DNA of 64,000 nucleotides from Pleurostoma richardsiae (taxonomy: Eukaryota > Ascomycota > Sordariomycetes > Calosphaeriales > Pleurostomataceae): positions 62,001 through 126,000 of the forward strand of contig JANBVO010000022.1 in NCBI GenBank assembly GCA_030052745.1. Direction: 5' to 3'. The position numbers and the translations under genes are program-made. A model generated the notes under the pieces. It was not told the DNA's origin. It was given only the letters and a program-made list of their open reading frames with translations, and ran no database searches. Of the stretch, positions 12,209 through 24,000 are shown one piece after another. Position 1 is the first letter of the stretch, and each line of letters begins with the position of its first letter.

Positions 12209-13468
12209 TCACGCCTGCTTGATCTCGACTTGAAACTTAGCGACCCAAGTCGTGAACGCATCGCTCTGACCCTCCCACGGCTTGGCTAGCAACTCGGCCA
12301 CTGCGAAGGCATCAAAAAAGCACTGGTCCATCAGTCTGTCGATTTCAGAAGAATTGAGCTCGTAGAACGCCTCGGCCAGATCGCCAAAGCGCTCTGGCAT
12401 CCCCGAGAGGATTGGCATGATCTCGTTAATGCGGGAAGTGATGGCGGTAGGATTGCGGGAAGGCAGAGGTGGCAACGTCTTGAGCCGACGTTTGACAATG
12501 GCTTCGGTCAGGAGAATCGTGAGGCGGATACGGCGGAGGGAGGACTCCAGTCTCTCCCGTATCCGCTGGGGGTCACCAGCCGGCAGGCGCACATCAGAGT
12601 GAGAATCCATAATACTGTCGATCATAGCTTGTGTCGCCTCGTAGCCCGTTAGCTCTGAGGAAGCCACAGCGCCGTGGTGGCCATCGCCGGACGTACCCCC
12701 GCTACCGAGTCCGTTCTCGCCCCCGGTCCCGTCCTCGCCCCCGGTCCCGTCCTCGCCCCCAGTCCCGTCCTCGGCCTCGTCGTCTTCCTCGAGTTCTTCG
12801 CCCCACCCTTTCATCTCTTCCATAACGTCCCTAAGAGTGTCCCGGAGGTGTTGGACTTTCTCGACCAACGTGTTGACGATCCCCATATTCGAGAACCGAA
12901 CTACGTCGTCACACGCCGACCACAACAATCCCGTCGTGGATATGCTGCCTCTCTTAGCTACTAGACCCCTTGTACCGTTCTTCTGCTCATCTGAAAGGAT
13001 CTTTCCGTCGCGGGGGATCTTCTCCACCAACAGCTTTAGCTCCCTGAGTACACGGGTACAGCACCAGGCGAGCTCACGGCGGATAAGGCGAGTGTAGAGG
13101 TCGACATGGCAGCACTGGACGGCAGTACCGATGGCCGGGATGGGGCCCCGGATCAGCTCGCGTAGGGTCCCCGTGATTGCGGTCGGGGTGAAGGGGTCGT
13201 TAATGATGAAGAGGGAGATCTTGGTAGCATGGGCCTTGATGAGGGAGGAGGCATCACGGGCCACTGCGAGCGAATTTATGTCTTTCTGCTTGTCCCCGCT
13301 GGGTTGTAGCAGCGCCCAGTCATCGTCAAGATTCTCAGAGCACTTCTGGAAGACATTGGTGAGGGAAGTGTCGAGGCCGCTGATGAGCACAACTGTTGCG
13401 TCGACGACTGTGTTCAACTCCTCGAGAGGACCTGGGCCAGGCTTCGAGGTCGACAGTAGAGCAGTCAT
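12209..13468 (-). CDS. GCIP / cyclin-D1-binding-protein-1-like protein
   Basis: Single-exon gene for 419 residues. The sequence is nearly all helical; LVEKVQHLRDTLRDVMEEM and the helices around it match the general pattern of the Grap2/cyclin-D-interacting (GCIP, CCNDBP1) family, which in animals binds cyclin D and HLH proteins. No catalytic motif is present. The middle carries an acidic low-complexity linker (GGEDGTGGEDGTGGED) encoded by a DNA minisatellite, then about 150 conserved helical residues. Fungal members have no established function; an adaptor role in cell-cycle or transcription control is inferred from animals. It diverges from the glucosidase II beta gene across a 493-bp spacer. 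Assignment to the family is fairly confident, function is not. Confidence 0.75.
   Translation of the reverse strand: MTALLSTSKPGPGPLEELNTVVDATVVLISGLDTSLTNVFQKCSENLDDDWALLQPSGDKQKDINSLAVARDASSLIKAHATKISLFIINDPFTPTAITGTLRELIRGPIPAIGTAVQCCHVDLYTRLIRRELAWCCTRVLRELKLLVEKIPRDGKILSDEQKNGTRGLVAKRGSISTTGLLWSACDDVVRFSNMGIVNTLVEKVQHLRDTLRDVMEEMKGWGEELEEDDEAEDGTGGEDGTGGEDGTGGENGLGSGGTSGDGHHGAVASSELTGYEATQAMIDSIMDSHSDVRLPAGDPQRIRERLESSLRRIRLTILLTEAIVKRRLKTLPPLPSRNPTAITSRINEIMPILSGMPERFGDLAEAFYELNSSEIDRLMDQCFFDAFAVAELLAKPWEGQSDAFTTWVAKFQVEIKQA
12718..12771. repeat. 18-bp coding minisatellite, three copies
   Basis: Three tandem 18-bp units (CGCCCCCGGTCCCGTCCT on the plus strand, one base different in the third) encode repeated GGEDGT-like hexapeptides in the GCIP-like protein. 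The unit is a multiple of three, so copy changes keep frame. Confidence 0.9.
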
Positions 13469-13961
13469 CGTAGGTTGAATTTGCCTCCGTGCCCGTGACT
13501 CTCGTTCGCTATCGTCGAGTGCCTAGCTTACGAGAGAGACTGCGGTTGACGGCGACCCATGGCCCTCACCTACGAAATTGGAGCCATCGCGGGGCAAGTT
13601 TTATTTAGCGGGAAGCCCGCCCGGCAGGCAATTCTCGGCGAGAACGTTATTCCTCTCCGCGACGCTTTTCCACCTCCATGCCTGTGCTGTACTGAAGGTA
13701 CCTTACCTTGACTACGAAGTGGTCAAGGAACCCATCATTGCTTCAGGCGCAATGTACTCCACACAAGTACAGCGCAAGTACCTATCTTTGCTATTTGGTC
13801 GAAGCTCTCCCGCCCTGGAAACGAAGAGGACAACTTGACCAATTGCCAAGATCCTGAGGCATACGGAAGCACGGTTGGCACACACACGGACCGTTAGGTT
13901 GCTGTCTCTCAACCTGTCCCTGCTTTCCAATTTTGATGAAGCCATTGATCACCACGTAACG
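13469..13961. promoter_or_regulatory. Bidirectional promoter, GCIP-like / glucosidase II beta
   Basis: A 493-bp spacer separates the divergent start codons of the GCIP-like gene (minus) and the glucosidase II beta gene (plus), so it should hold both promoters. No TATA box or known operator could be assigned. Confidence 0.55.
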
Positions 13962-15823
13962 ATGCGACGAAGAGGCGCGCTGGTGCTGCTGAGCACTGTT
14001 GCCAGCGCAGGCCTAGCTGCTGCTGCTGGTAGTGCAAGCTTCCCGCGAGGTGTCGGTCCCGAATGTGAGTCTACGTTTGCGTCTAAGACTTTACTGCTGC
14101 GAACATCCACGCGCGGATTGCAGTTTGGCCCGGAATTAATGCTTCAGTGTAATAGTTGCCAAGTTCTACTCGAAGGAAGACACCTTCACCTGCATTGGTC
14201 ACCCCTCGGTCACCCTCAAAGCTTCCCAGATCAACGACAACAGCTGCGACTGCCCGGACGGCTCTGATGAGCCTGGGACGCCAGCATGCTCTCATATCGA
14301 CCCGATGTCACCTCCGCAACCTCTTCCTGGCTCACTGGTGGGCACCACGAACGTGTCCAACGCCCTGCCCGGTTTCTGGTGTGTGAATGAGGGTCATATT
14401 GGCGCCTATGTGCCCTTTATGCTGGTCAACGATGGCGTCTGCGACTATGACATATGCTGTGATGGTAGTGAGGAGTATGCAAATGTCGGCGGTGTTCGGT
14501 GCGAGAGCCGGTGCGACTCGATCGGCAAGGAGTATAGGAGGTTAGAGGAGGAGCGCAGAAAGAGCAAGGAGAGGGCAGCTAAGCGCAGACGCACCCTTTC
14601 CAAGGAAGCTAGGGAGCTCCGGCGGAGGGTCGAATCTAAAGCCCATGCACTGACTGAGGAAATCAAGGCACTCGAGGCGAAACGTGATGACCTGAAAAAG
14701 AAATACGAGGAGATACAGATCCAGGAGCGCGGCAAGGTCGTCAAGCCCCAGGGTGAGGGCGGTGGAAAGTTGGGCGTTCTTGCCGGGCTGGCGAAATCTC
14801 GTATTCAAGAGCTGCGCGACACGCTGGACAAAGTCCTGGACCAGCGGGATGATCTCCAAGAGCAGGTCGATGAGCTAGAGGATATCCTCCGGAAATTCAG
14901 GGAGGAGTACAATCCGAACTTCAACGATGAGGGAGTTAAAGCTGCAGTCAAGGCTTGGGACGATTATGCCGCCAAGACTTCGACGGATAAGAAGTCTGAT
15001 CTCAGTGATTCCGACATTCTCGAGATTCTCAAAGAGGATAGCGACACTTCAGGTATCAATTGGGCCGAGTTTATAGAGGAAGAGGGTACTTCTGACACGG
15101 ACGTTCGTAAGTACTCCATCGACCCCCCGTCGCAGCTCTCCTTTCTCGATATGACCTAAGGCTGACACTTTTATAGTCTATAGCCTGGAAGCCTACTTGC
15201 CACCGTCCCTTCGCGAGTATATCCATGGAAAGCTGGTGCTCGCCCGCGTATGGCTTATCCAAAACGGTATCTTGGCCGACAACCCAACTGGTGGCGGGGA
15301 GTCTCGCCTCGTTATCGCGGCGCGCGAGGCCTATGAAGCAACTGCCAATGACCTGTCCTCCAAGGAATCGGCACTCAATGAGCAGAACTCTGATCTCGAG
15401 AAGGATTACGGTCCAGACGGCATATTCCGCGCCTTCAAGGGCAAGTGTGTCGCCACCGATAGCGGCGAGTACGAGTATGAGGTGTGCTGGCTAGACAAGG
15501 CGACGCAGAAATCGAAGAAGGGGCATGGCAACACTAACATGGGCAACTTCGTCCGGATCGACACGGAGATTGCCGACGAGGAGGAGCGCGTCGACGGCAA
15601 AAGCCTGGGCAGTGGGCCTCGTATGGTGCTCCGCTATGAGAATGGACAGGCCTGCTGGAATGGCCCGCACCGACGAACAGACGTCTGGCTGGCATGCTCC
15701 GAAACGGAGGAGCTGTGGAAGGTCACAGAAGCTGAGAAGTGCGTATACAAGATGGAGGTCGGTACACCGGCTGCTTGCGAGGATGTGCAGGAGCCCGGTG
15801 TATCTGCAAAGGACGAGCTTTGA
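13962..15823 (+). CDS. gtb1: Glucosidase II beta subunit (PRKCSH-like)
   Basis: Three exons (13962-14064, 14156-15106, 15177-15823) encode 566 residues. An N-terminal signal peptide is followed by the conserved GVGPEFAKFY start, two Cys-rich LDL-receptor-A-like modules (NSCDCPDGSDEPGT and CDYDICCDGSEEY), a long charged coiled coil with repeated Glu/Lys, and a C-terminal MRH lectin domain containing FKGKC, WLDK, GQACWNGP and EKCVYKMEV. The protein ends in KDEL, an ER retrieval signal. With the catalytic alpha subunit it trims the two inner glucoses of N-glycans in the calnexin cycle; the MRH domain binds mannose on the glycan. Introns are 91 and 70 bp. All expected modules are present in the usual order. 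Confidence 0.95.
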
Positions 15824-16107
15824 ATTGCACCATGAAGTGACGCCTTAGTCCATGAGCGCTGCGTCACATTGAGCTGTTTCCCTAGTTGCCCGTCGGTAGG
15901 CATCCATACACATACTCGGTGGGACAGTCACACAGCGAGACGTAGAGAATTTCGCTTGACATGTTCCCCTGCGGAGATACTTGACACTTGGCTAAAGAGG
16001 GCAGCAATATCCGCCCAAAGAGGATCATTGTCGTCATGTTATGAGTACGCCACTATATTGTACACTTCATGATTCACCCCCGTTAGAATATGCTGCGCGA
16101 GCCAGCT

Positions 16108-17001
16108 TCAACCACTCGCCGAAGCGAGTTTTCGCTGCTTATTTCTCTCTTGTTGCTCGACCAATACTTTCGCTGTTAGCAACGCTGTCATGGGATTGTT
16201 GATACCGCTGACCCGGGAAGCCGAGACATCGGCTGTGCTAGCCTTGGACGCCTTTGCTGGGTGGTGTTCATCTCTCTCCACTGTGTCGGCTCCTTTGCGC
16301 TTGTCGTTTCTATTGTCTCCCTCCTCGGCCTTCCGTTTTTTCTTTTTGTCGCCTTTGTTCTTCTCCTTCTTGAGACTATGCGTCAGACCCCTTGCCCGCA
16401 GATCTTCTATCCTGCGCCTCAGCCTCTCGAGATCCGCCTTCTCCGTCGGCAGTATGGATATGACATTCGCATCATCGAAATCCTCGTTGCACTCAGGGCA
16501 CGCTGTCTCGGTGCTCATCTCCCGTATCGCCACTTCCGCAAACACGTGTCCACATGGTACCAGATACACGGCCTTGGTCGCCGGTCCGAGCTCTTTCAGC
16601 GATAGAGGGCAAGCCCAGACTTCCTGGCCCTTGGCCGGTGCGTACCACTTGAACTTTAGTCTGACCACATCCCGTAGGCTGTGAATGTCCGTCGCGGCGA
16701 ACGTGAGCTCCTGGCCCGTAGCGCCGTTGCTGTTGTTCGTTGACTCTGCGCTGGGAGCAGGGATGGCACCATCTGATGAGGGCAAGAGGGCTTTAAGGAC
16801 ACTCTCGTAATTGTAAAGCCGGCCGCGCCAGTCGGAAACGACATCGTCTAGATCGAGCGGTTCATCCGAAAGCGGGTCGTACGACCAGGCATGCGACAGC
16901 GACTCTAGGGCGGTCGCCTTCAGTTCGCTGACGGTGGGGGCGCGGGTAGCAGACTTCACGAGTTCGCGGCGGGTGGGGATGGAGCCGCCGTCGTTTCCCA
17001 T
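16108..17001 (-). CDS. rtf2: Replication termination factor 2 (Rtf2)
   Basis: Single-exon gene for 297 residues. The N-terminus MGNDGGSIPTRRELVK is the family signature. A degenerate C2HC2 RING follows (WACPLSLKE, LVPCGHVF, TACPECNEDF at about residues 130-175), then a Lys-rich nuclear tail (KKEKNKGDKKKKRK). Rtf2 stabilises replication forks stalled at programmed barriers in fission yeast and is linked to the proteasome and splicing in other eukaryotes; the RING lacks the usual second zinc site, so E3 activity is uncertain. The gene is head-to-head with TOR across 1 kb and convergent with the glucosidase II beta gene (284-bp gap). It looks intact. Confidence 0.95.
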   Translation of the reverse strand: MGNDGGSIPTRRELVKSATRAPTVSELKATALESLSHAWSYDPLSDEPLDLDDVVSDWRGRLYNYESVLKALLPSSDGAIPAPSAESTNNSNGATGQELTFAATDIHSLRDVVRLKFKWYAPAKGQEVWACPLSLKELGPATKAVYLVPCGHVFAEVAIREMSTETACPECNEDFDDANVISILPTEKADLERLRRRIEDLRARGLTHSLKKEKNKGDKKKKRKAEEGDNRNDKRKGADTVERDEHHPAKASKASTADVSASRVSGINNPMTALLTAKVLVEQQERNKQRKLASASG

Positions 17002-18001
17002 GATCGGGTAATGGAAAGGCGTAAGGCGAACGGAGATGAGCGGGAGAGGAGTGGCCGGGAAGACGCTCCAACGGGACGTATAGCAGGTTTGATCGGTGGC
17101 AGCTGGGCCGGTAAAACTAGGGAAAAGGTGGTATGTGGTTCTTTCTGGGCTCCTGTCGTACTTCTGAAGCGAACGAGGATGATGAAGGCAGCAGCCTGCT
17201 TCGGTTTTGCTTGCCTTAGTATCGCAATGACTACTCCGTAGTATGTTAGGATAAACTTAAGTGATGACAATAGAAGGATAGATAGGTGGTAGTTAAAGCC
17301 TTCGGTGGTGGTGGCGGCGACAAAGTACAGCAGTTGGGTGTTCCACAGAGAGAGCGATAAGATAAGGTGAGGTACCTACCTAGCCAGCTACTCCGTACTG
17401 TCCCTAGGTACCTTACGTCTACTCCGTATACCATCCGGAATTAGGTACATATCAGGTAACTTTAGGTACCTTATGCACCTCAATACGTACTCCGGCTTGC
17501 GGGATACGCTAAAGCAGCCTTATCATTACATAATCATGAGTGTACCTTTAGGTACCCACCTAATACCTTCCTGGGTTGCTAGCCTGGTGAAAGACAGCCT
17601 TGTCAGAAGGGCGAGACGACATCAACCTCCTCATCGACACACATGCACACGCAACAAAGCGCTTGGCCAAGTATACCTTCCTCATACCACACTCAGCTCA
17701 TCGCAGGCGAGGCCCTTCACACAAACCAAGCCACTTGGCCCAGATCTTCCGCTCTCGTACACTTTAAGGTCTCCTGCGTTCATTTTGCCAGCGACATCAC
17801 GTCGCGCAAGCCTCGACATCCTCGGCTGCACCCCCAGATCTTGGCCAAGGAGCTTTGACCAGCTCGACACCGCTTTGACTCTTGCAGTGCCAGGGCTACC
17901 TACAATCTATATTCCTTTGAGGATGCGGCAGTACTACTAACGGATCTTGTTGCGACACGCCGAGTGGGAGCTGCACGAGTTGTCTACTATCTCACTGCAG
18001 A
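17002..18001. promoter_or_regulatory. Bidirectional promoter, rtf2 / TOR
   Basis: One kilobase between the divergent start codons of rtf2 and TOR. It contains a dense cluster of TAGGTACCT words (about 17361-17475 and 17545-17560) and several TACTCCGTA-like words (near 17228, 17390, 17420 and 17485). No other gene is visible; a short frame at 17473-17940 is not coding-like. Confidence 0.6.
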
Positions 18002-21000
18002 ATGGCGAATGCGATGCAGCGGCAGCAGGACATCGCCCTGGAGGCGCTGGACGGCATCATCAAAGACATCAAATCGAGGTCAGTCAGCCACAGCCTGTTC
18101 CTTTTATCTACCCGATACGTTCCCCCCCCCAAACCAAAACTGACGTTTTGTGTGCCTCCCTTCCGCAGGACCGTCTCTGACGACCAGCGACGACGAGCAG
18201 CACTGCAGCTTCGAGACCTTGTCGCTGTCTGTCAACGAGGTGCGTTCCCACTCCGCCCACCCGCATTCCGGCCTACTTGCATCCCCGCCCCCTTGCATCC
18301 CCGCCTCCCGTTTCCCTTTGCCGTTGTTCATTTCTCTGGCGGTATCCTGACCATTCGCCCTCGGCCCTGTGACACCGACAGAGTGGCTGTTGCAATAATG
18401 ACGGCAGTGCGCCATGCTGACAGTTGCTTTTGCAGATTTCCCCTCCGACCTCTTCACAACCTTCTTTGGCTCCGTTCAGAACCGTATCTCCCAGTTGATC
18501 CTCCATGGCGGCGATAGTTTCGAGCGCCTGGGCGGCATCTACGTTGTCGACGTGCTTGTCGACTACGAGGGCATCGACGTGGCCACCAAATACACACGCT
18601 TCACCCAGAACTTGCGCACCATCCTCCGTGGCAAGGACATCAACCCCATGCAGGCAGCGGCTTCCGTACTGGGCAAGCTGTGCAGGCCTGGTGGCTCGCT
18701 CATCTCTGAATTGGTCGAGGCCGAGGTCAAGAATGCCCTGGAATGGCTCCAGTCCGACAGGGTGGAAGAGAGGCGATACAGCGCCGTTCTTGTACTCAGA
18801 GAGCTCGCGAGGAACGCGCCTACTCTGATGTATGCTTACGTCGGCATGATTTTCGACCTCATCTGGGCCGGCTTGAGAGATCCGCGCCATCTTATTCGGG
18901 CCACATCTGCCGAGACCGTCAGTGCCTGCTTCAAGATCATCCGCGAACGCGACCAGGAGCTGAAGCAGTCCTGGATGAACCGCATGTACAGCGAGGCAAT
19001 CCAGGGCTTAAAGAACCCCACCATCGACTCCATTCACGCCTCCCTGCTCGTGCTTAAGGAGCTTCTAGAGCAGGGCGGCATGTTTATGCAGGACCACTAT
19101 GCCGAGGCCTGCGACATTGTCTTCCGGTACAAGGACCATAAGGACCCCATCATCAGGAAGACAGTGGTCTTCCTCATTCCGGACCTAGCCAATTACGCTC
19201 CCACCGAGTTCGCCAACGGCTATTTGCACAAATTCATGATATACCTGTCAGGGATGCTCAAGAAGGAAAAGGAGCGCAACGACGCGTTCCTCGCCATCGG
19301 AAATATAGCGAATTCCGTCAAGAGCGCCATCGCTCCCTATCTGGACGGAGTCCTCATCCACGTCCGCGAGGGTCTGAGTCTTCAGTCGCGGAAGCGAGGC
19401 TCTGTTGACCCTGTCTTCGACTGCATCAGTCGCCTCGCCGTTGCTGTGGGCCAGACGTTGAGCAAATACATGGAGGCTCTGCTCGACCCCATATTCGCTT
19501 GCGAGCTCACTCCTAAGCTGACTCAGGCTCTTGTCGACATGGCCTTCTACATCCCCCCTGTCAAGGCCACCATTCAGGAGCGGCTCCTTGACATGCTCAG
19601 TAAGGTGCTCTGTGGCGAGCCGTTCAAGCCCCTTGGTGCGCCGCAGCCGAACACTTTGGCGTCGGTGCCGATTATCCCCAAAGACCCGAAGGATCCCTTA
19701 GCCTATGAGCATCGTAAGGCCGAGATCAAGCTGGCCCTAAACACCCTGGGAAGCTTCGACTTTTCAGGTAAGTTGCCCTATGTGGATCCCACCACCCTTC
19801 GCTGTTGCTCTCTTAGCTATCCCGCGCCTTTCTCCATATCCAGACTTAGTTTCCGTCATATGTGCAAGAGACAGAACGTTGCTAAAGCGGATGCAGGTCA
19901 TGTCCTTAACGAGTTCGTCCGCGATGTTGCCATCAAGTACGTAGATGACGATGATCCCGAGATTCGCGAGGCAGCGGCTCTCACTTGCTGCCAACTCTAT
20001 GTCCGTGATCCTATCGTCAACCAAACCAGCTACCACGCGCTCCAAGTCGTCGGCGACGTTATAGAGAAGCTACTGACAGTGGGTGTGTCGGATCCGGATC
20101 CGAATATTCGGCGGACGGTGCTTGCTGCATTAGACGAGCGGTTCGACCGGCACCTCTCCAAGGCGGAGAATATCCGCACTCTATTCTTCGCGCTGAACGA
20201 CGAGCACTTCCCGATCCGAGAAGTCGCAATCTCTATCATCGGCCGCCTTGCACGATACAACCCGGCATACGTTGTCCCTTCTCTCCGCAAAACCTTGATA
20301 CAGATGCTGACAGAGCTGGAGTTCTCCGACGTGGCGCGGAACAAGGAGGAGAGTGCTAAGCTGCTCTCTCTCCTCGTGCAGAATGCTCAGGATCTAATCA
20401 AGCCCTACGTCGAACCCATGATCAAGGTCCTCCTCCCCAAGGCTCGGGATCCCTCCCCCTCTGTGGCGGCTACCATTCTTAAAGCGATCGGCGAGCTGTG
20501 CACTGTTGGCGGAGAGGACATGCTGCCTCACAAGGATGATCTTATGCCCATCATCATCGATGCCCTCCAGGATCAGAGCTCGCCCACTAAGCGTGAAGCG
20601 GCTCTGCACACTCTCGGTCAACTTGCCAGCAATTCTGGTTACGTCATCGATCCTTACCTGGAATATCCGCAACTGCTTGACCTTTTGCAGAATATCATAC
20701 GCGGCGAGCCACAACATGGCGCTCTGCGGCAGGAAACTATCAAGCTGCTCGGGATACTGGGCGCTCTCGATCCGTACAGGCATCAGGTACAGACTCGCCA
20801 GTTTCTTTTGTCGCTTGCGCTTTAAGAAGTCTCTGCGAGAGCCGCACACCACCATCGCTCCGGATGAACCTGACCCGGACGATGAAGTAGCGAATGTTTT
20901 GAATTGATCTTTCCTGTCAAACGTGCAACTGGCTAACCTGATACAGCAAGTCGAAGAGCGAGCGCCTGAGATCCAACGCCGCGCCGAGTCGAACCAAATG

Positions 21001-24000
21001 ACGGATATATCTCTGATGATGACGGGCCTGACGCCTTCTAACAAAGAGTACTTTCCTACCGTCGTCATCAATGCCCTGCTCCAGATCCTCAAGGACCATT
21101 CCCTTGTACAGCACCATGCCGCTGTCATTGAAGCTATCATGAACATCTTTCGTACCCTTGGCCTCGAGTGCGTCCCCTTCCTCGATCGCATCATTCCCGC
21201 TTTCCTCCTCGTAATTCGCAGCTCGGGCGGCAGTCGCCTAGAGTCATACTTCAACCAGCTGGCTACATTGGTGAGTATTGTCCGCCAGCATATTCGGAAC
21301 TATCTGCCGGAGATCGTCGACATCCTTCAGGAGTACTGGAATACCTCAGCATCGCTACAGTCGACGATATTATCACTTGTGGAGGCCATATCAAGGTCGC
21401 TCGAAGGCGAGTTCAAGATATATCTTGCTGGGTTGCTGCCTTTGATGCTTGGAGTACTCGAGAAAGACGGGACCACCAAGAGAATTGCCTCGGAGAAGGT
21501 GCTCCATGCCTTCTTGGTTTTCGGCTCGAGCAGCGAGGAGTACATGCACCTCATTATTCCTGTCATCGTACGCACCTTCGAGAAGCAGAGCAATCCGGTG
21601 TTTCTGAGGAAGTCTGCTATCGAGACAATCGGCAAAATCTCGAGGCAGGTGAATCTGAACGACTTTGCTGCCAAAATCATCCATCCCCTTACAAGAGTGC
21701 TCTCTAGCGGAGAGCCCGCGCTCCGTGTCGCTGCGCTTGATACATTGTGCGCGCTGATCCAGCAGCTGGGACGAGACTATCTCCACTTCATGGGAACCGT
21801 GAACAAGGTGTTGCGAGACAATCAGATCCAGCATCAGAACTATGACCTCCTGATCAGCAAGCTACAGAAAGGTGAGGTCCTACCCCAAGACCTCAGCTCC
21901 GAGACGCGCTTCATCGACCAGATTGACGAGACACCTTTTGCGGACCTCGGCACCAAGAAGCTCGAAATGAATGCTATGCATCTCAAGACCGCCTGGGACA
22001 CGCGGGGCAAGTCGACCAAGGAAGATTGGCAGGAATGGCTGCGCAGGTTTAGTACCACCCTGCTGACCGAATCGCCAAACCACGCCCTCCGGGCATGCGC
22101 AAGTCTGGCGAGCGTATACCTCCCACTTGCTCGTGATCTCTTCAATTCCGCGTTTGTGTCCTGTTGGAGCGAGCTGTATGAACAGCATCAGGAGGAGCTG
22201 ATCTCGAACATCGAGAACGCCATCAAGTCTGAGAATGTTCCACCGGACCTACTAGGCCTCCTTCTCAATCTTGCCGAGTTCATGGAGCATGATGACAAGG
22301 CACTGCCGATCGATATCAGGGTTCTGGGCCGAGAGGCCGCCCGCTGCCATGCCTACGCCAAGGCTCTCCACTATAAAGAATTGGAGTTTCTCCAGGACCA
22401 GAGTAGCGGTGCAGTCGAGGCGCTTATTGTCATCAATAACCAGCTTCAGCAGTCCGATGCTGCCATCGGCATTCTCCGCAAGGCGCAGCTCTACAAGGAC
22501 GGCATCCAACTTAGGGAGACTTGGTTCGAGAAGCTGGAGAGGTGGGAGGAGGCGCTCGCGTTCTACAACAAGCGTGAGCGCGAAATACCCGAGGACCAGG
22601 CTGTCCCAGTAGAGATCGTCATGGGAAAGATGCGCTGTCTCCATGCCCTGGGCGAGTGGGATGCGCTCGGACAGCTGACGGGGAACACTTGGGCCAACTC
22701 TGCGCCCGAGGTCCAGCGGCTTATTGCCCCCCTCGCTACCACGGCCGCCTGGGGTCTCGGCAAGTGGGACGCCATGGATAACTATCTGCAGTCACTCAAG
22801 CGCTACTCTCCGGACAGATCGTTCTTCGGTGCCATTCTGGCTCTTCACCGCAATCAGTTCCGAGAAGCGGCTGAGAACATCGATCACGCGCGGGAGGGTC
22901 TCGATACAGAGCTTAGCGCGCTTGTCAGCGAGTCCTACAACCGTGCTTACCAGGTCATCGTCCGAGTGCAGATGCTCGCGGAGCTGGAAGAGCTCATCGT
23001 GTACAAGCAGGCGGATGAAAAGAAGCAGGCAGTCCTGCGACGCACCTGGGAGAGGAGGCTGAAGGGCTGCCAACGTAACGTTGAGGTGTGGCAGAGAATG
23101 CTACGTCTGCGGGCGCTTGTTATGTCCCCGAATGAAAACATGCACATGTGGATCAAGTTCGCCAACCTCTGCCGCAAGTCAGGTCGCATGGGCCTCGCCG
23201 AGAAGTCTCTTAAGCAGCTCATCGGCTCAGAATCTCCGCTCGAGGCGATGATTCCTTACTGGAACGACCGGCAGCCTACCAACCGCAGTGGCATCCAGGC
23301 GCAGGTCATCTACGCCGTTTTAAAGTTCCAGTGGGACGTCGGCCAGCAGGCCGGTGGGAGGACCACGGGCATTCCTGAGAAGACGCTCTATTGCCTGCGA
23401 AAATTTACTAATGACACGGCCATACGTCTCGAGGCTGCGAAATCTCACCTTCAGGCTACTACTGCCAACAGCCTAGACACCGCTGTTGGCTATGGCTTCC
23501 CGGAGGCCGGCGAGGGCGTGGTCGCCGCTGCCACACAGAAGGTTCTTTACGACCAGACGGTGCTGCTCGCCAAGTGCTTTCTGCGCCAGGGAGAGTGGCT
23601 CATCTCCCTGAACAAGGATGATTGGCAGTATACTCAGGTGCAGGACATCCTGGCGTGCTATTCCCAAGCCACCAAATACAACTCAAAATGGTACAAGGCT
23701 TGGCATGCCTGGGCACTCGCAAACTTCGAGGTTGTCCAAGCTCTGACCGCGAGGGTTGACGGTCCCAATGCTCGAGTAGACGAGCCCCAAATCATCACGA
23801 ACCACGTCGTCCCTGCCGTTCGTGGCTTCTTCGAGTCTATCGCGCTGTCTCAGGGCAGCTCTTTGCAGGACACGCTGCGCCTCCTAACCCTTTGGCTTGC
23901 CCACGGCGGCAACTCTGAAGTCAATACTGCTGTCACGGAGGGCTTCACGCACGTCAGCGTCGACACCTGGCTAGAGGTCATCCCGCAGCTGATCGCCCGC

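Noticed and set aside
20394-21254. Long antisense frames across TOR
   Set aside because: GC-rich coding DNA opens mirror frames; none has motifs or splice structure.
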